Source: Prillingera fragicola
Lineage: Eukaryota; Basidiomycota; Tremellomycetes; Trichosporonales; Trichosporonaceae
Assembly (NCBI GenBank): GCA_002335605.1
Contig: BEDY01000006.1
Span: 930,001 to 994,000, forward strand
Reading direction: 5' to 3'
DNA: 64,000 nt
A model generated the notes under the pieces. The model was not told the origin of the DNA. It did not search any database and saw only the letters and a program-made list of their open reading frames with translations. Below are positions 1-12,006 of the stretch, one piece after another. Within the stretch, counting starts at the first letter, position 1. The number at the start of each line of letters is the position of its first letter. Position numbers and translations under genes: made by a program.

Positions 1-1484
1 CGCGCAAGGCCCGTCCCGAAGGCGATGTGAGTGTATTCTAGCCTGGAGGTGGCATCGTGGCTGACTTAACAGATTGGGTCCGTCTTTGCCTCGCTGTCTG
101 GTGAGGAGGCCGTTGCTCTCCCCGAGCGTTTTCTGGACTTGAAGCGCGAGATTATCGGGGACGCGGATAACCAGGCGCGGCTTGTCGCTTCGTTCAAGAG
201 CCTCACTGAGCGTCTGGCTCGTGCCGCCGAGGAGATTGAGCTCAAGCAGGAAAAGGTACGTCACGACTGTGTAGCTCGCGCTGACGACAGATGATCCCCA
301 CTGTGACTTCCGAGCAGCTTATCGCTGGCGACGCCGACCTGATCGCCCGCATCAAGGAGTGCGGCACGGCGGTCGTGACCAACGTGGTCGACCACGCGAC
401 GGCCGAGCGCTGGCTCGCCGAGGTCGAGGCCTACACCCAGGCCAACCCCCAAGTCAAAGGCTTTCCCGCCGACGACAAGCAGGTCTTTGAAGTCTACTGG
501 TCCAAGCCGCAGCTCGAGGCGCGCGCCCACGCGCGCAGCGTAGAGGTCCAGCGCGCGCTGCTCAAGCTCTTCGCCACCCCGGGAGCAGACACCGAGGTCT
601 CGCTCGACATGCCCCTCATGTACGCTGACCGGCTGCGTGTGCGCCACCCGGGAGACTCGCGCTTTGCCCTCGGCCCACACATGGATGGCGGCAGTGTCGA
701 GCGCTGGGAGGACCCGATCTACCGGTCGGTGTACGCCAAGATTCTCTCTGGCGACTGGGAAAACTTTGACGCTTTCGAGATTGACGCCCGCTCCCGCGCA
801 AACCAGAACATGTACGAGGGTCCAGGTGCTTGCGGCGTGTTCCGCGCGTTCCAGGGCTGGACGAGCCTGTCCGACACCGGGCCCGGCGAGGGCACGCTGC
901 GCGTCTACCCGCGCCTCCGCGAGATGACGGCCTACACCCTCCTCCGCCCGCTGTTCAAGCACAAGACGCCGCGCGCAGCCCTCACGCGTGAGCAGTACCT
1001 TGCGGCCGACAACTGGGAGCTCGACACCAGCACCTCGGCGTTCCCCAACGCGCCCCCCGCGCGCAGCCAAGAGTTCAACGACGAGTCCCACCCGCACCTC
1101 CAGCTCGACCGCTCCGTCGTCTCCATCCCCCGCGTCCAGCCCGGAGACCAGGCGTGGTGGCACGCAGACGTCATCCACGCCGTAGAGTCCACCCACCGCG
1201 GCAAGGGCCCCAGCGCAGTCATGTACATCCCCACCGTGCCTCTCACAAAGATCAACGCAGAGTACATCCGCGACCAGCGCGCCAGCTTGGAGCAGCGTAT
1301 CCCCCCGCCAGACTTTCCGGGAGGCGAGGGAGAGACCACCTTCAAGGGCACCGGCACACCCGCAGACGTAAAGGGTGACGCCGCCCGCCGCGCAATGGGT
1401 CTCGCACCGTTCGAGCTCACTGCCGGGCTCCGTCTCGGCGAGCAGCGCGTGCGTGAGGTCGCCAACAAGGTGTTTGGTTTCTGA
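1..1484 (+). CDS. DUF1479 family protein, 5' partial (3 exons seen)
   Basis: Exons 1..26, 73..255 and 291..1484 join in frame and end at TGA 1482-1484. The visible product is about 466 residues and lacks its first residues. It resembles the DUF1479 family, which has the double-stranded beta-helix fold of Fe(II)/2-oxoglutarate oxygenases. The sequence shows a possible metal-binding HMD within GPHMDGGSVERW, a downstream WWHADVIHAV that could give the second histidine, and an arginine-lysine-rich stretch before AVMYIP. The introns are 46 and 35 nt with GTGAGT and GTACGT donors. The substrate is unknown; fungal members are often near catabolic genes, but nothing here narrows it. The gene converges on the cyclophilin gene 160 bp downstream. 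The family call is confident; an enzymatic role is inference. Confidence 0.88.
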
Positions 1485-1643
1485 GTAGATGATTGCCCCC
1501 GTCTTGTCCATTGTCTCTGTTTTTTAGTCATGTATGCATTGATGCCGTTTTCTTGACCTCGTTGCTTGTCATTCTATACTGCGGCCGCCCAGAGATTGAC
1601 CGGCTTGCTAACTGGCGCGCGCCGCGCGCTTTAGAGCGCACAT

Positions 1644-2428
1644 CTACTGTGTGAGCGCGTTGGATGCCGCGGCGTCACCGAGGCGCGCCTTGTGGATCTT
1701 GATGTCCTCGACCGGCCGGTCGTTGTTGTCGGTCGTGACGGCCTCGAGACGCTGCACAGTCTGCATACCCGAGCTCACGCGGCCAAAAATCGTGTGCTTG
1801 CCGTCAAGGAAGGGTGTCGGTGCCTGCTCGTCAGTGGGGCTCTGGCTTGCCAGCCGGCTACGTACGCAGGTGATGAAGAACTGGGATCCTGGATAGTCAG
1901 CTTCGGCCCACCAGCACACGACGCACCGTTCGTGTTGGGTCCCGAGTTGGCCATGGCAAGGATACCAGCGCCGACAAAGCGCAGCTCGGGGTGGATCTCG
2001 TCGGCAAACCGCTCGCCGTACACTGACGTTCCGCCGCGGCCTGTTCCTGTAGGATCTCCTCCCTGGATCATAAAGCCCTGTTGGTCAGCGCGTGTAGGTT
2101 AGCGGGTGAGAAGCTGGGCAGCCATCGCAACAGCTGGTGTGCTCCGCAGTGGGCAAGACACGTACAGGAATAATACGGTGAAACTGAACGTCAGCCGCAC
2201 CCAAGAGGGAACACTCACAATGATACCGTTGTAGTAGCCCCGCTCGGCGAGCTTGGCAAAGTTGTTACATGTCTGTCACGTCAGCTACCACTCTCAACGA
2301 GCTCTCCATGTCGTTTTGGGCAGGACAGCGCGGGGGCCCACCTTTGGTGCATGGGCGGTATACAGCTCGACGGTGAACGAGCCGACCGATGTGTCGATTG
2401 TGACGTACTGCGGTGCGGCGTCGGGCAT
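1644..2428 (-). CDS. PPIL1-type peptidyl-prolyl cis-trans isomerase (cyclophilin), six exons
   Basis: Complement of 1644..1823, 1866..1888, 1927..2077, 2166..2183, 2219..2272 and 2342..2428 gives 170 residues, the usual PPIL1 length (about 166). It should catalyse proline cis-trans isomerisation; PPIL1 orthologues work in the spliceosome. Hallmarks in order are [48 protein letters not shown] with the catalytic arginine, [15 protein letters not shown] and the pocket motif [12 protein letters not shown]. The FHRIIP segment, which carries the catalytic Arg, sits alone on an 18-nt microexon (2166-2183) flanked by CTGACGTTCAG and GTACGT. A second microexon is 23 nt. The 42-nt intron at 1824-1865 has no stop and is a multiple of three, so retention would insert 14 residues. 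The start ATG is the first in frame. Confidence 0.93.
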
Positions 2429-2837
2429 GGTTGATGTTGAGGATGAGTGCAGAAGTAGATGATGGACATTGTTTTCCGTCGTCCATGCGACGGGAGTATT
2501 TTTTCTGCGGTGGAGGTGGTCCAGTGGCAACAACTGCGTACATCGTACAACCCGAGTACAGTACATGCATGCTCCTACAACCACTCCTCTCAATGGCAAT
2601 CACGACGGCCAACAGCAGGAATAGCCATTGCCCACCAAACCACTTTTGTATTAATAGGGACCTTGTGCCGACGACGGACGACGACTTGGTGTTGAGCAAC
2701 AAACTAAGGAACACGATCCTGACCTCTTTTGCATCTGCAGGCGGCCAAGGCGCTCGAGACGTCAGAGTATGCGCGATGGGTGTCCTCCTCCTACCGCGGG
2801 GCCCTATGTTTGTACACGTAACTGTTTCATTAACAAT
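2429..2837. other. Intergenic, no gene seen
   Basis: 409 bp between the cyclophilin start and the kinase-like gene stop, both on the minus strand. It should hold the cyclophilin promoter and the 3' UTR of the upstream gene. Open frames here have no recognisable protein content. Confidence 0.6.
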
Positions 2838-5259
2838 CTATACAACGCCTTGCAGCATGGCGAAAACTGCGCGGTCCTCGTTCTGCAACGTTATTGGGAC
2901 GGCACGAGCGACCGAGCCTTCAAAGTCTAAAATAGACACATTGGTCGATCCGTTTTGGGCAAGCACATGCCGGGGAGCAACATCGATGTGAGCTACTCCA
3001 GCGGCGTGGAGTTGGGTATACGCGTCAATGATAGACTTGCTGGAAAGGTGAGCAGAGCCATGACGTGTGCTGGAGCAATCAACTCACGAATAAGGAGCGA
3101 GACTGGTGGCCAGAGCGGGACCGCGAAGGGTGTCTGGCGCTGCCGGACGACCTGCATCGGAGAACAATCCAAGCAGAAAGTCGCCAGCTCTGAAGAGGCC
3201 GTAAAATACGGGAACAACGATGCCCTGTAGCTGACGAAGTGGGCCTAGGTACAGTGCAGCCTCGTCGTGCGCCGCCTGGACGACTTGCTCAGTGTTGGAG
3301 TACCGAGAGGGATGGTCGGCCAGAGCGGACGACATGGTGGTGTCCATCACCTTGATGACAAGGGCAACCTCACCCGCTCGCTCAGACGTCTCTCCAGGGA
3401 CGACCCGGAACACGATTCCGCTTCGCCCGCGACCTAGATACATGGTGGGTCGCAAGACGTTGGAAGGCCCCAGCACATCGGAGAGGGGTGATCCAAGAGT
3501 GACTGGGTGTAAGGCTCCGGTCATTTTGCCCAGCTTTGCCATTGTGCGCGAAATGATGGGCATGTCTTCTGCGCTGGCCATGAACGGATCTATGTGACCA
3601 CCGAGATCCAGCCGCACCGCTTGGTTCTGCTACGTCAGCCATGTCGTTGATCGGCACAAAGGACTCACTTTGTCACGCTTTGGACTGGGGAACAAGACTG
3701 ACTCGTCAGAATCGTCATCCTGAATCATGGCTGGCGGAGCATCATCCCAGACTTCATCGTCCTGGTCCATCGTATTGCCGGCAACACTATCCTGGCCGCC
3801 GCCGCTGGCACTTCCCGATTTGCGCTTTTCAAGAACACCTATGGACCTGAGGCCCAGCGTGGCGTCCGGGAACCATTCCGTTCCATTATATCCCCAAATC
3901 TTCTCCATGTCACTCGAGGGCTGAGGGTGCAGCTCGGAATAAGCCAGCCACATTGCAGAAAGCTCAATTGCAATGAAGAGCTCAAGAGGAGACTCGTCCC
4001 GTTCCATGTCACCAGGACTGACGCGATTGCGGCCAAATGGCGGGGAGACGTAGATTCTGCCGTCGCGGCCGAGCCGAATGGTGCATTGCAAGTTCCAATT
4101 GGACAGCAAGAGTCGGGGGCACTTGTTGAGGATCATTTGCTGAAACACTTGAGCGACGACTTTGCACACCGTGTCGTTCGGCTCGGTCACTGCTTGAATG
4201 CGGAATTCAATCGCAAGCTTAGAGCGATCTAGGGGTTGTCCAGGCTCATAGCCTACGGCCTTCATAGTCATGCCTTCGTGGGCCAGGCAGTGGTACAGAG
4301 CATAAAACTCTTCGTCAGTGAAGGCCGACGGAAGCTTCATCTCGTGCAGCCAATGGACGCCAGTGTCTGCCACGAGAACAAGGTCAGAGCACCCCCCGAA
4401 CAGTGCCACCGTTTCCGCTTTAGCAGCGCGTTGGGTCCCATTCAAATGCTCGAGGTTGATGCCTGGTGGTGGCGGTGGAGGGGGCATAGACGCCGATAGC
4501 GTCGTCAAAGTGCTGGGCGCCGCGGCAGTTGGTGGGGGAACTGGAGCTGCAGGAGGAGTAGCAGATGTAGCCATCCGAGTCCCAGAGTCGCTAGAAGAAG
4601 TCGGCGAGCGATCTGGTACCGTCCTGCCACTTTTCGCAGATGAATTCTTGGCTCGTTTGGGTTGGGAGCGGCTAGCGGCTTGGTGCTGAGCGACAAAGTC
4701 TTCCACACCGACAGCAACATGCATGCGGCGCGCAACAAGTGGCTTGTAGTCGTGAGCGGCTGCCCAGACCGGCCGTCTTCGGCCAAGCTTCTCCAGGTAT
4801 GTCGCTCCATTGAGATAGGTTGTTGCGTGTGTGGTAACGAGGCGCGAAGCCGTGAGAATGGAAGCGAGAGTCATGGGCTGCATGTCCGCAGTCTCGCCTG
4901 TGAAACTGTTGACCTCGAAAATGCCATCCAACGCCAATTCCAGAGCACGCAGTCGAGGTTCGGGCGTGGCCTCAGGCTTCCAGTCAAGCAAGGAGAGAAG
5001 CACGTCGGCACCCTCCTGGTCCAAAACGAACCTAACGCCTGAGCAACCAGCTGCACACGGCGTCAATTACCGCACAGAGTAACAAAAAGCTGAAGCTACC
5101 TGCTGACACTTGGGGTGTGCTTCCATTCTGAACGAGATAGAGGCAGGCCCATGTCGAGTACGTGATGTCACGAGAGCCACCGCCGCTATGGGCAGGGAGG
5201 GCGGGAAGCATGAAACTACGAGTAAACTCCCTCATCGAGGGCGGGGCCTCCTCAGACAT
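2838..5259 (-). CDS. Large fungal protein with C-terminal atypical kinase-like domain
   Basis: Complement of 2838..3039, 3088..3626, 3669..5050 and 5100..5259 gives 760 residues with consistent phases. I do not recognise the first 500 residues; they include a Pro/Ser/Ala-rich linker (about 175-240). The C-terminal part looks kinase-like: a possible glycine loop YLGRGRSGIVFRV (about 577-589), a lysine in VALVIKVMD (near 606), HIDVAPRHVL where HRD is expected (near 712) and ILDFEG where DFG is expected (near 733). The chain ends about 25 residues after DFE, so the normal C-lobe is missing. This layout recurs in fungal kinase-like proteins of unknown function and may be an inactive or aminoglycoside-kinase-like fold. 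Presence of a gene is well supported; catalysis is not. Confidence 0.8.
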
Positions 5260-5602
5260 AGCGACGAGTCTTCTCTTTGATCACCTACGTAGAGTAGAGA
5301 CAGCGAAAAGAGGGCGGCATGCCACAGAAAAAGTAGGTATGCTAATGACGGTATGTCGCAGAAGAAGACGTATGCTAATCAGTGTCGATGAGAGTGAGGA
5401 TGAGGTAGCAAGTAGTATCAACTACTCACCATGTATGGCTTGGATGCTGGTAGGTGGCAACGGCATCAAATCGCATGTTGCCGTGCCATCCGAGCTTGAC
5501 TACTCGACGGCGACAATGCATGCAGAGCACGTTGGATGGAGTAGGGTGAGGACTACGACTTGCACACGCACACAAAACAGTCTACAATCTACGCGTGAGC
5601 TT
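5260..5602. other. Intergenic, no gene seen
   Basis: 343 bp between the kinase-like start and the HAD gene stop. It presumably holds the kinase-like gene promoter. A long plus-strand open frame crossing it (5162-6145) is antisense to the HAD gene and has no domain content. Confidence 0.6.
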
Positions 5603-6884
5603 CTACGCCATCTTGCTGATAAACTCGACAACAGCCTCCCAGTCCTTGACCCTAGTCACACCCGCTGGCAACCATCCCCGGTCAATACGCGCCTTCCGCC
5701 TCGCCGCGCGTGTCGCGAGCTTTCCCTGCGCCGCCGCGTCGACGTAGATGATCTCGTCCTCGGCATCCTTGGCGCCTTCCCCCGAGGGGGGCACAATCTC
5801 CGCGTTCCAAGGGTACGAGCCGAAGAGCAGGACTTTTGCTGGTGGATCGGCCTGGGCGGCGTGTATGGCGTTCTCGGCCGAGTCGTCGACGAGCAGCAGA
5901 GCGTTGACTTGCTGCATGACCTCGTGCTTTGTGCGCTTGTGGTGCGAGACGACGGCGCGCTTGGCCGCGTGGCCTTCGTGCTCGGCGCGCGTTGCTGGAA
6001 TGAGGTGGTTGAAGGCGCCTGTAAAGTGGAGCTCCTCGAACACTGCGTCCGTCAGCGTACACGCAGAGGAGAAACGTACAGTCAGGGTAGTGCTTTTCGA
6101 GCCAGGCTTCCGTGCCCTCGCGCTGTACTTCGGAACGAGCAGTGATGATCACAAGAGTGTAGCCCATGTCCTTGAGCTTCTGAAGACCCTCGCGGGCACC
6201 TGGGACGGGAACGGGGCGGTCCATGAGGCCGGCGCGGTAGAGCTGGCCCTGTGGAGTTAGCTCGCAGATTGGCAGAACGCAACAAGCATGGCCACTCCCG
6301 GGGACGCAACACACTACTCACAACCATGTCCACAGTCTCGGTCTGGGTACCCCATCCCCGGTTGTGCCAGTAGAGGTAGTGCTCAAACTCGTCGAGCGTG
6401 ATCGGAGGGTCGGCCTTTTCGGGGAACAGAGTGTGATGCACTGGAGGTCAGCGCGTGTCAAGCCGAGGAGGAGTAAGGAGGGGCGACGGCCATGTAACGG
6501 GCGGGGGTTTTCTGTAGAGCACACCTCCTCCACAGTATCGTGATGGTGAACAGCCCTCGCCCTGGCACATGCATGGCGCATGCCATGAGCAACATCTGGA
6601 CCAGCCAGACGACGCCAACTCCGACGCGCCGAACAGGACCAACCAAGCCCATGGATGTAGCCTGCGCGCCAAGACCAAACAAAAACACCAGTGGGTGACT
6701 AACTCTCAACAATGGTGCCGTTGGTGTTACACAGCACGTCGTCCATGTCAATCGCGAGAACGCCTTTGCCCCTCGGATGGGGTGCGTCCGGGTGTGCCGC
6801 CTCGTAGTCTGAGGGGATGGTGAGGGGGTCCGGGTGGTTGTGGCCTTCCTCTGACATTTGGGAGATGTCCTGCTGCGCGGACAT
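5603..6884 (-). CDS. HAD-superfamily phosphatase, 5'(3')-deoxyribonucleotidase-like
   Basis: Complement of 5603..6042, 6080..6248, 6322..6440 and 6704..6884 gives 302 residues. HAD motif I is LAIDMDDVLCN (Asp46 nucleophile, Asp48 acid/base), motif II is in TLVIITARSE, and motif IV is ALLLVDDSAEN. The long insert after motif I and the WHNRGWG segment resemble the NT5C-type cap (5' nucleotidase, deoxy type C) seen in fungal proteins of this kind. The likely reaction is phosphate-monoester hydrolysis of a nucleotide or small sugar phosphate. No signal peptide is seen, so a cytosolic location is inferred. The first intron is 263 nt, long for this window, and the other introns are 37 and 73 nt. 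The start is the ATG giving MSAQQDISQ, chosen because it precedes motif I in frame. Confidence 0.87.
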
Positions 6885-9128
6885 GGTGGAGTCGTCTTGG
6901 GGGTGGCGGTGCGAGGTCGATTGGTTGGGTGCTGTGGAAGTGACGAGGGTTGTTGCTCTGGGATGGGAAGAGAGCTGCTGGGTGAAGAGCAAGGGCTGAA
7001 CGACGAGAAGTGAAGAGTTGGACGCGATCCGTTGCGACGACGACGACGATGACGGGCCTCCACCCCCGCGGCACATTTGATTCCGTTGCCACCGCCAGCG
7101 CGTGGGTGGCGGCAACTACCGCTGCGTGTGTGGTCCACTACCACTAGACCAGACCAGACACGTCTCTGGCGGACGCAGCTAGTAGTAGACGTGGGGTAAA
7201 GTATGAACAGACCATAGCACCTGGCGATTTGACTGGTCTCGTGCTACCAGCTGGCCACTCTACCGTACAATATCGTCCATCCACCTGCCACACTGTCGAT
7301 CAAAGCAAGCGTCGCGCCTGCAATGGAGCGAAACTCGCCTTCTGTCAGAGACGGTAGTGTCTCTGGTGTATCCACGAGTGATAGTACCCAATGTATGACC
7401 GGGACACTCTGCCCCTCCGTCGAGTCGCTTCTGCCCCGTCCTAGATTTTCCCAACTTGTTCAGATAGAGAGACCTCCACTTGCAGATAGTTTTTGCTCGC
7501 TGCAGGCCATCGGCCATTAGATACACGTGCCGTCCGCTAAAGAATTGTAAAAGTTACCCAAAGCAAGTCATGCTGAAAATGGCATTGGCAACTATCGCGG
7601 GCAGCGGGCATGAATCCCTGCAGAAAAGCTCAAACACAAGGACAGGTTATCAGCGCTGATCTGCACGACAAAGATGGCAAGCGTGTCGAGCAGCTTGCCG
7701 TCATGTAGCTGCTTGACTCGTCCAGTCTAGAACTTGTCTACACGGGACCCAACGTAAAGTTGAGCTTGACGCAGCAGACACTTTACAGCGGCAGCAAGTA
7801 CACGAGCTCTGAACGAAGAATAAAAAACCAAACATTGGCCCGCCACGCAAGAGCCCATCATTTGCACTGCAGCTCCCCCGGTTAACCTCTCCAATACTGC
7901 GGTCGCGCCACCGCGCATCTTGCGTTCCCGTCGATCCATCGACACGGCTCCGCGGGGCGCCTCACTGATACGCTCGCCAAGACACGAGGACGCCCAGAGG
8001 ATGGAATTAGGCTCGTTATCGTTCGTCTTTTCTCAGCCGTGTCCAGGCCCCGTGATGGGATGTCGCCATGAAGCACGTTGTTGCCTCCGACGATCTGGGC
8101 GGGCTGGGCGGGCTCGGAATAGGACCTTGTGTGCACGACCATGTCCTTGTAGCCGGGATGTGCGGGCTTGGCGCTCGTGTGCATGAGGACTAGTGTCGTG
8201 CTTGGCGTCGTTTGCATGCAGATCCCGGCGAGTTTCCGTGCGTGCACGAGTCGTCGCAGTGGTGTCAGGTAGGTACGTACATGTAGATCTGTGTCTCGCT
8301 AGTCGACATTTAGTAGCTGCATGGTGAGATGTGTCTGTATTAGCACGACAGAGTAATTCCAGATTATACTGTGGCGCACTGTGCGTGTGCTGCCATGTGG
8401 TCTGATCATCTGCTGCTCGACAGTGGACAGTGCCAAGCCAGTGGTAGCAGTGCGTAGAGTCTGCTAGCCTTGATAGGTTGCAGGCTGTTCTCGACGTCAA
8501 CTGGCCACAAGGATGAATGAATGCAGACAGTCGGCCGAAAGAGGCAATAATGTTCGATCAGATGAGGGTAAACGGGAGTATATCCACGTGCATGCCACGT
8601 GTTGAGGGTTTGTTAGTGCGTGCTGAATGGTCAAAGTTGCGTGCTTTGGCAGTGGTCATCACGCCATTCGTCACCTTCTGCTGCTGCTCACTGCTTACAC
8701 GTCCTCCTCCTGCTGCTGCTCCTCCTGCTGCTGCTACTGATGCTCCTACGCAGATCTCCCTGACCCTTCCTTCCCCCATGCATACCCTGCCCCGGTGGAT
8801 ATCCCCCGCGCTGATTGACCCGCTTCTTCTGCTCGTCCTGATCCGGCTGCTTCTCACTACCCAGGGCCATTTACCGATGCGTCATGTCGCCATCGAAGCA
8901 GCCACCTCATACAGCCATGGAATCTTTGACAGCCAGCACCCACACTGATTCCTACTCATCTGTTCATCATCTCATCTTCCCATACTTATAGACAACCCAT
9001 AGAGTACGAATAGAGCTTTCCCATTCCGAATCGCATCCTCCCTCCCTCCCCCGCCACCCTCCCTCCACTCGAGTGGCACTCTGGCACACACACACCAGCA
9101 GCAACACGACAACCACCCGCCGCTCACC
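6885..9128. other. 2.2-kb intergenic region upstream of the sulfate permease
   Basis: Divergent space between the HAD gene (minus) and the SulP gene (plus). I found no protein with recognisable motifs and no RNA gene. The last 450 bp is pyrimidine- and CA-rich, typical of a fungal promoter or 5' UTR. A paired CACGTG element lies at 8585-8601. A 143-codon open frame at 8517-8948 is compositionally biased (runs of Cys, Pro, Ala) and was not accepted as a gene. Confidence 0.6.
8585..8601. promoter_or_regulatory. Paired CACGTG E-box upstream of the sulfate permease
   Basis: CACGTG occurs at 8585-8590 and again at 8596-8601, 11 bp start to start and therefore on the same helical face, about 530 bp before the permease ATG. 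CACGTG is the core of Cbf1-type bHLH sites, which control sulfur assimilation genes in budding yeast. A role here is inference from position and from the target gene. Confidence 0.5.
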
Positions 9129-11647
9129 ATGGTGTCGTACGGCACCTTCAAGCGCAAGGTCAAGGCCTATGCCGGGTTTGACGACAACGCACCCCCGTCC
9201 ATCACCGTCAAGGATTACATTACCAAGAACAAGGGTGACATTCGCCCGGCTGTACGTCTCTGCTCACCCCTGCGTGCACCGTACTAACCCACAAAGGTCA
9301 AAAACTATGTCCTCTCCCTCTTCCCCTTCCTTCAGTGGGCACCGCGCTACAACCTCACCTGGTTGACAGGCGACCTCATCGCGTAAGTGTCTTTACTCGC
9401 TGCTGCGGCTGGGTATCACTCTTTTTTTCAACCGAGTGTGGCACTGTGTGGGCACTGCGGCACCAAACCCCCCTTTATGACGTGCTTTTGTGCTGACCAA
9501 GCCACAGTGGCATCACCGTCGGCATGGTGCTCGTCCCCCAGTCGCTGTCGTATGCCAAGCTCGCCGGATTGCCGGCCGAGTACGGTCTCTACTCGTCTTT
9601 TATCGGTGTGCTTACTTATGCGCTCTTTGCGACTGCAAAGGACGTTTCTATTGGCCCCGTGGCAGTCATGTCGCTTGAGACTGGAGTAATCATTGCAAAA
9701 GTGCTCAAGGATCACCCGGGACAGTGGGAGGCGCCTGATATTGCGTGCTGCCTGGCTTTTATTTGTGGCTTTATCGTCCTTGCCATTGGTCTGCTGCGTA
9801 TCGGATGGATCATCGAGTTTATCCCCCAGCCTGCTGTGTCTGGTTTCATGACAGGTTCGGCGCTCAACATTGCTGCGGGACAGTTCCCCGCGCTCCTCGG
9901 GACGTCAAAGCTGTTCAACACCAAGGAGTCCACCTACAAGGTCATTATCAACATCCTCAAGCATCTTCCCGACTGCAACCTCGATGCCGCCTTTGGTGTC
10001 TCGGCCCTTGCGCTCCTCTACTTTATCAAGTGGGGACTGCAGTATGTCCAGCGTCGCTACCCGCGCTACGCCCGCGCCGCCTTCTTTGCCCAGGCTCTCC
10101 GCCACGCCTTTGTCATCATCATCTTTACAATCATCTCGTGGCGCATCAACATCGGCCTTGCAAAGCCCCGCATCAACCTCGTCGGCCACGTCCCCTCGGG
10201 TCTCCGCCACGTCCGTCCCCCGGTCGTCACCTCGTCGCTCCTCGGCGCCCTCGCCCCCCACCTCCCTGTCGCGACTATTATCCTTCTCCTTGAGCACATT
10301 TCCATTGCCAAGTCTTTCGGACGTCTCAACGGCTACAAGATCAACCCCAACCAGGAGCTCATCGCCATTGGCGTGAACAACACTGTCGGCTCGGCCCTCG
10401 GCGCCTACCCTTCCACTGGATCCTTTTCGCGTTCGGCCCTCAAGTCCAAGTCGGGTGTCCGCACTCCCGCCGCGGGTATCCCAACGGGTATCGTCGTCAT
10501 CATTGCGCTGTACGCTGTCGCCCCGGCCTTTTACTGGATCTCGAACGCGACCCTCGCCGCGCTCATCATTCACGCCGTGGCCGACCTGGTCGCCTCGCCC
10601 AAGCAGTCGATGGGCTTTTGGCGCGTCTCGCCCCTCGAGTGGGTCATCTTTGTCGGCGCCGTCCTCTGGTCGGTGTTCTACACCATCGAGGCTGGCATCT
10701 ACTTTTCGCTCTGTGCGTCGGTCGTGCTGTTGCTCTTCCGCATCGCCCGTCCCAAGGGCCATTTCCTCGGCCGCGTCCGCATCCGCCCCGACTACGAGCC
10801 CACGGCACCCAGCCGCGACGTCTATGTCCCCCTCGAGGGCCGCGGCGGCGTGACCAACAGCGACGTGCAAGTCGAGGCCCCTCCCCCCGGCGTCATGATC
10901 TACCGCTTCGAAGAGTCGTTCCTCTACCCCAACGCGTCGTACATCAACGACCGCCTCGTCGGGTACGCGAAAGAGCACACGCGCCGCGGCAAGGACTACA
11001 CCAACATCAAAGCCGGTGACCGCCCGTGGAACGACCCGGGGCCCAAAAAGGGCGAAGAGGCCGTCGACGAGTCGGACAAGTCGCGCCCCCTCCTCCGCGC
11101 GGTCATCCTGGACTTTTCCGCCGTGGCCAACATTGACACGACCGGCGTCCAAAACCTCATTGACGCACGCAAGGAGGTCGAGAAATGGGCCGACGCCCCG
11201 GTCGAGTTCCACTTTGCCTCCATCCTCTCCCCCTGGATCCGCCGCGCCCTCATCGCCGGCGGCTTTGGCACGGGCCAGGCCCGCCGCGGCGTCGCTGTCG
11301 AGGTCGCCCCCGTCGTGGGCCCCTACGGCGTGGGCGGCGATGCGGACCCGCGCCACTGCACCGCGCGCGACGCCCGCGCGCCCCCGGACGATATCGAGGC
11401 CGCCGCCGCCGCGCTCACCGACTCGGGCAGCGCGTCGACCGCCGCAAACAGTATCGACGAGGAGATCAAAAAGGCAGACACGTTCACCGCCACGGCCACG
11501 CCCGTGCGCCAGGGGGATATACGCCGCACGACGGGGTCGTCGGGGAGCAGCTCGAGCAGCCTCACGCTCCTCGACAAGGCCACGCCGTTCTTCCACTTTG
11601 ACATTGCCGATGCCCTCGACAGTCTCAACCTCTCGGACGACGCTTAG
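9129..11647 (+). CDS. SulP-family sulfate permease with STAS domain
   Basis: Exons 9129..9251, 9297..9382 and 9508..11647 give 782 residues. The product is a plasma-membrane sulfate/H+ symporter of the SLC26/SulP family. The N-terminus leads into WLTGDLIAGITVGMVLVPQ, the family signature around TM1. It is followed by SYAKLAGLPAEYGLYSSF, about ten hydrophobic segments, and the NxELIAIGVNN-type motif near residue 360. The C-terminal STAS domain has AVILDFSAVANIDTTGVQNL (about 599-618). The tail after residue 700 is low-complexity. The length matches yeast Sul1/Sul2 (about 860-890) minus part of the tail. The upstream CACGTG pair suggests sulfur-responsive control. The start ATG lies in a good CACC-ATG context. 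Confidence 0.94.
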
Positions 11648-12006
11648 GCATCTCCAATCATCTAGTTTAACGAGTACACTTTTACGACACTCTCGTTGTA
11701 TGTTTTATAGTTGGGTGGCGCTTGGCGCCGTTGCATATGTTAGACATCATACTTATCTTCTCGGTCTCGTGCTTTATTCTGCCTATTGATGCGTCGGGGC
11801 GTTTCGTTTCGCAGTGAGGCTCTGCTCAGGTGGTAACCTCGGTGGCACATTCTTGCTGAGTCCTAAAGGCCCTAAAACCGACGTCGTGCCAGATCCCTAC
11901 CAGCACCAGGAGATACCACTGAGGCCTTTAAGGTGCTAAATCCTCCGGCGACCTTTATAATCACCCAGGCAGCGGGGATTGCATCAGCTCGTAGTTGAAA
12001 CGGCAT
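11648..12006. other. Intergenic, 3' side of the permease
   Basis: 359 bp between the permease stop and the tRNA gene. It probably holds the permease 3' UTR. Nothing else was recognised. Confidence 0.6.

Noticed and set aside
261..1511. 416-codon minus-strand open frame over the DUF1479 gene
   Set aside because: Antisense shadow caused by strong GC bias at third positions; Arg/Val/Gly/Leu-rich with no domain, while the plus strand has a clear family match.
8517..8948. 143-codon plus-strand frame upstream of the sulfate permease
   Set aside because: Homopolymer-like runs and no domain; more likely promoter or 5' UTR.
9905..11596. 563-codon minus-strand open frame over the sulfate permease
   Set aside because: Antisense to a well-supported SulP gene; composition is charged and repetitive with no motif.
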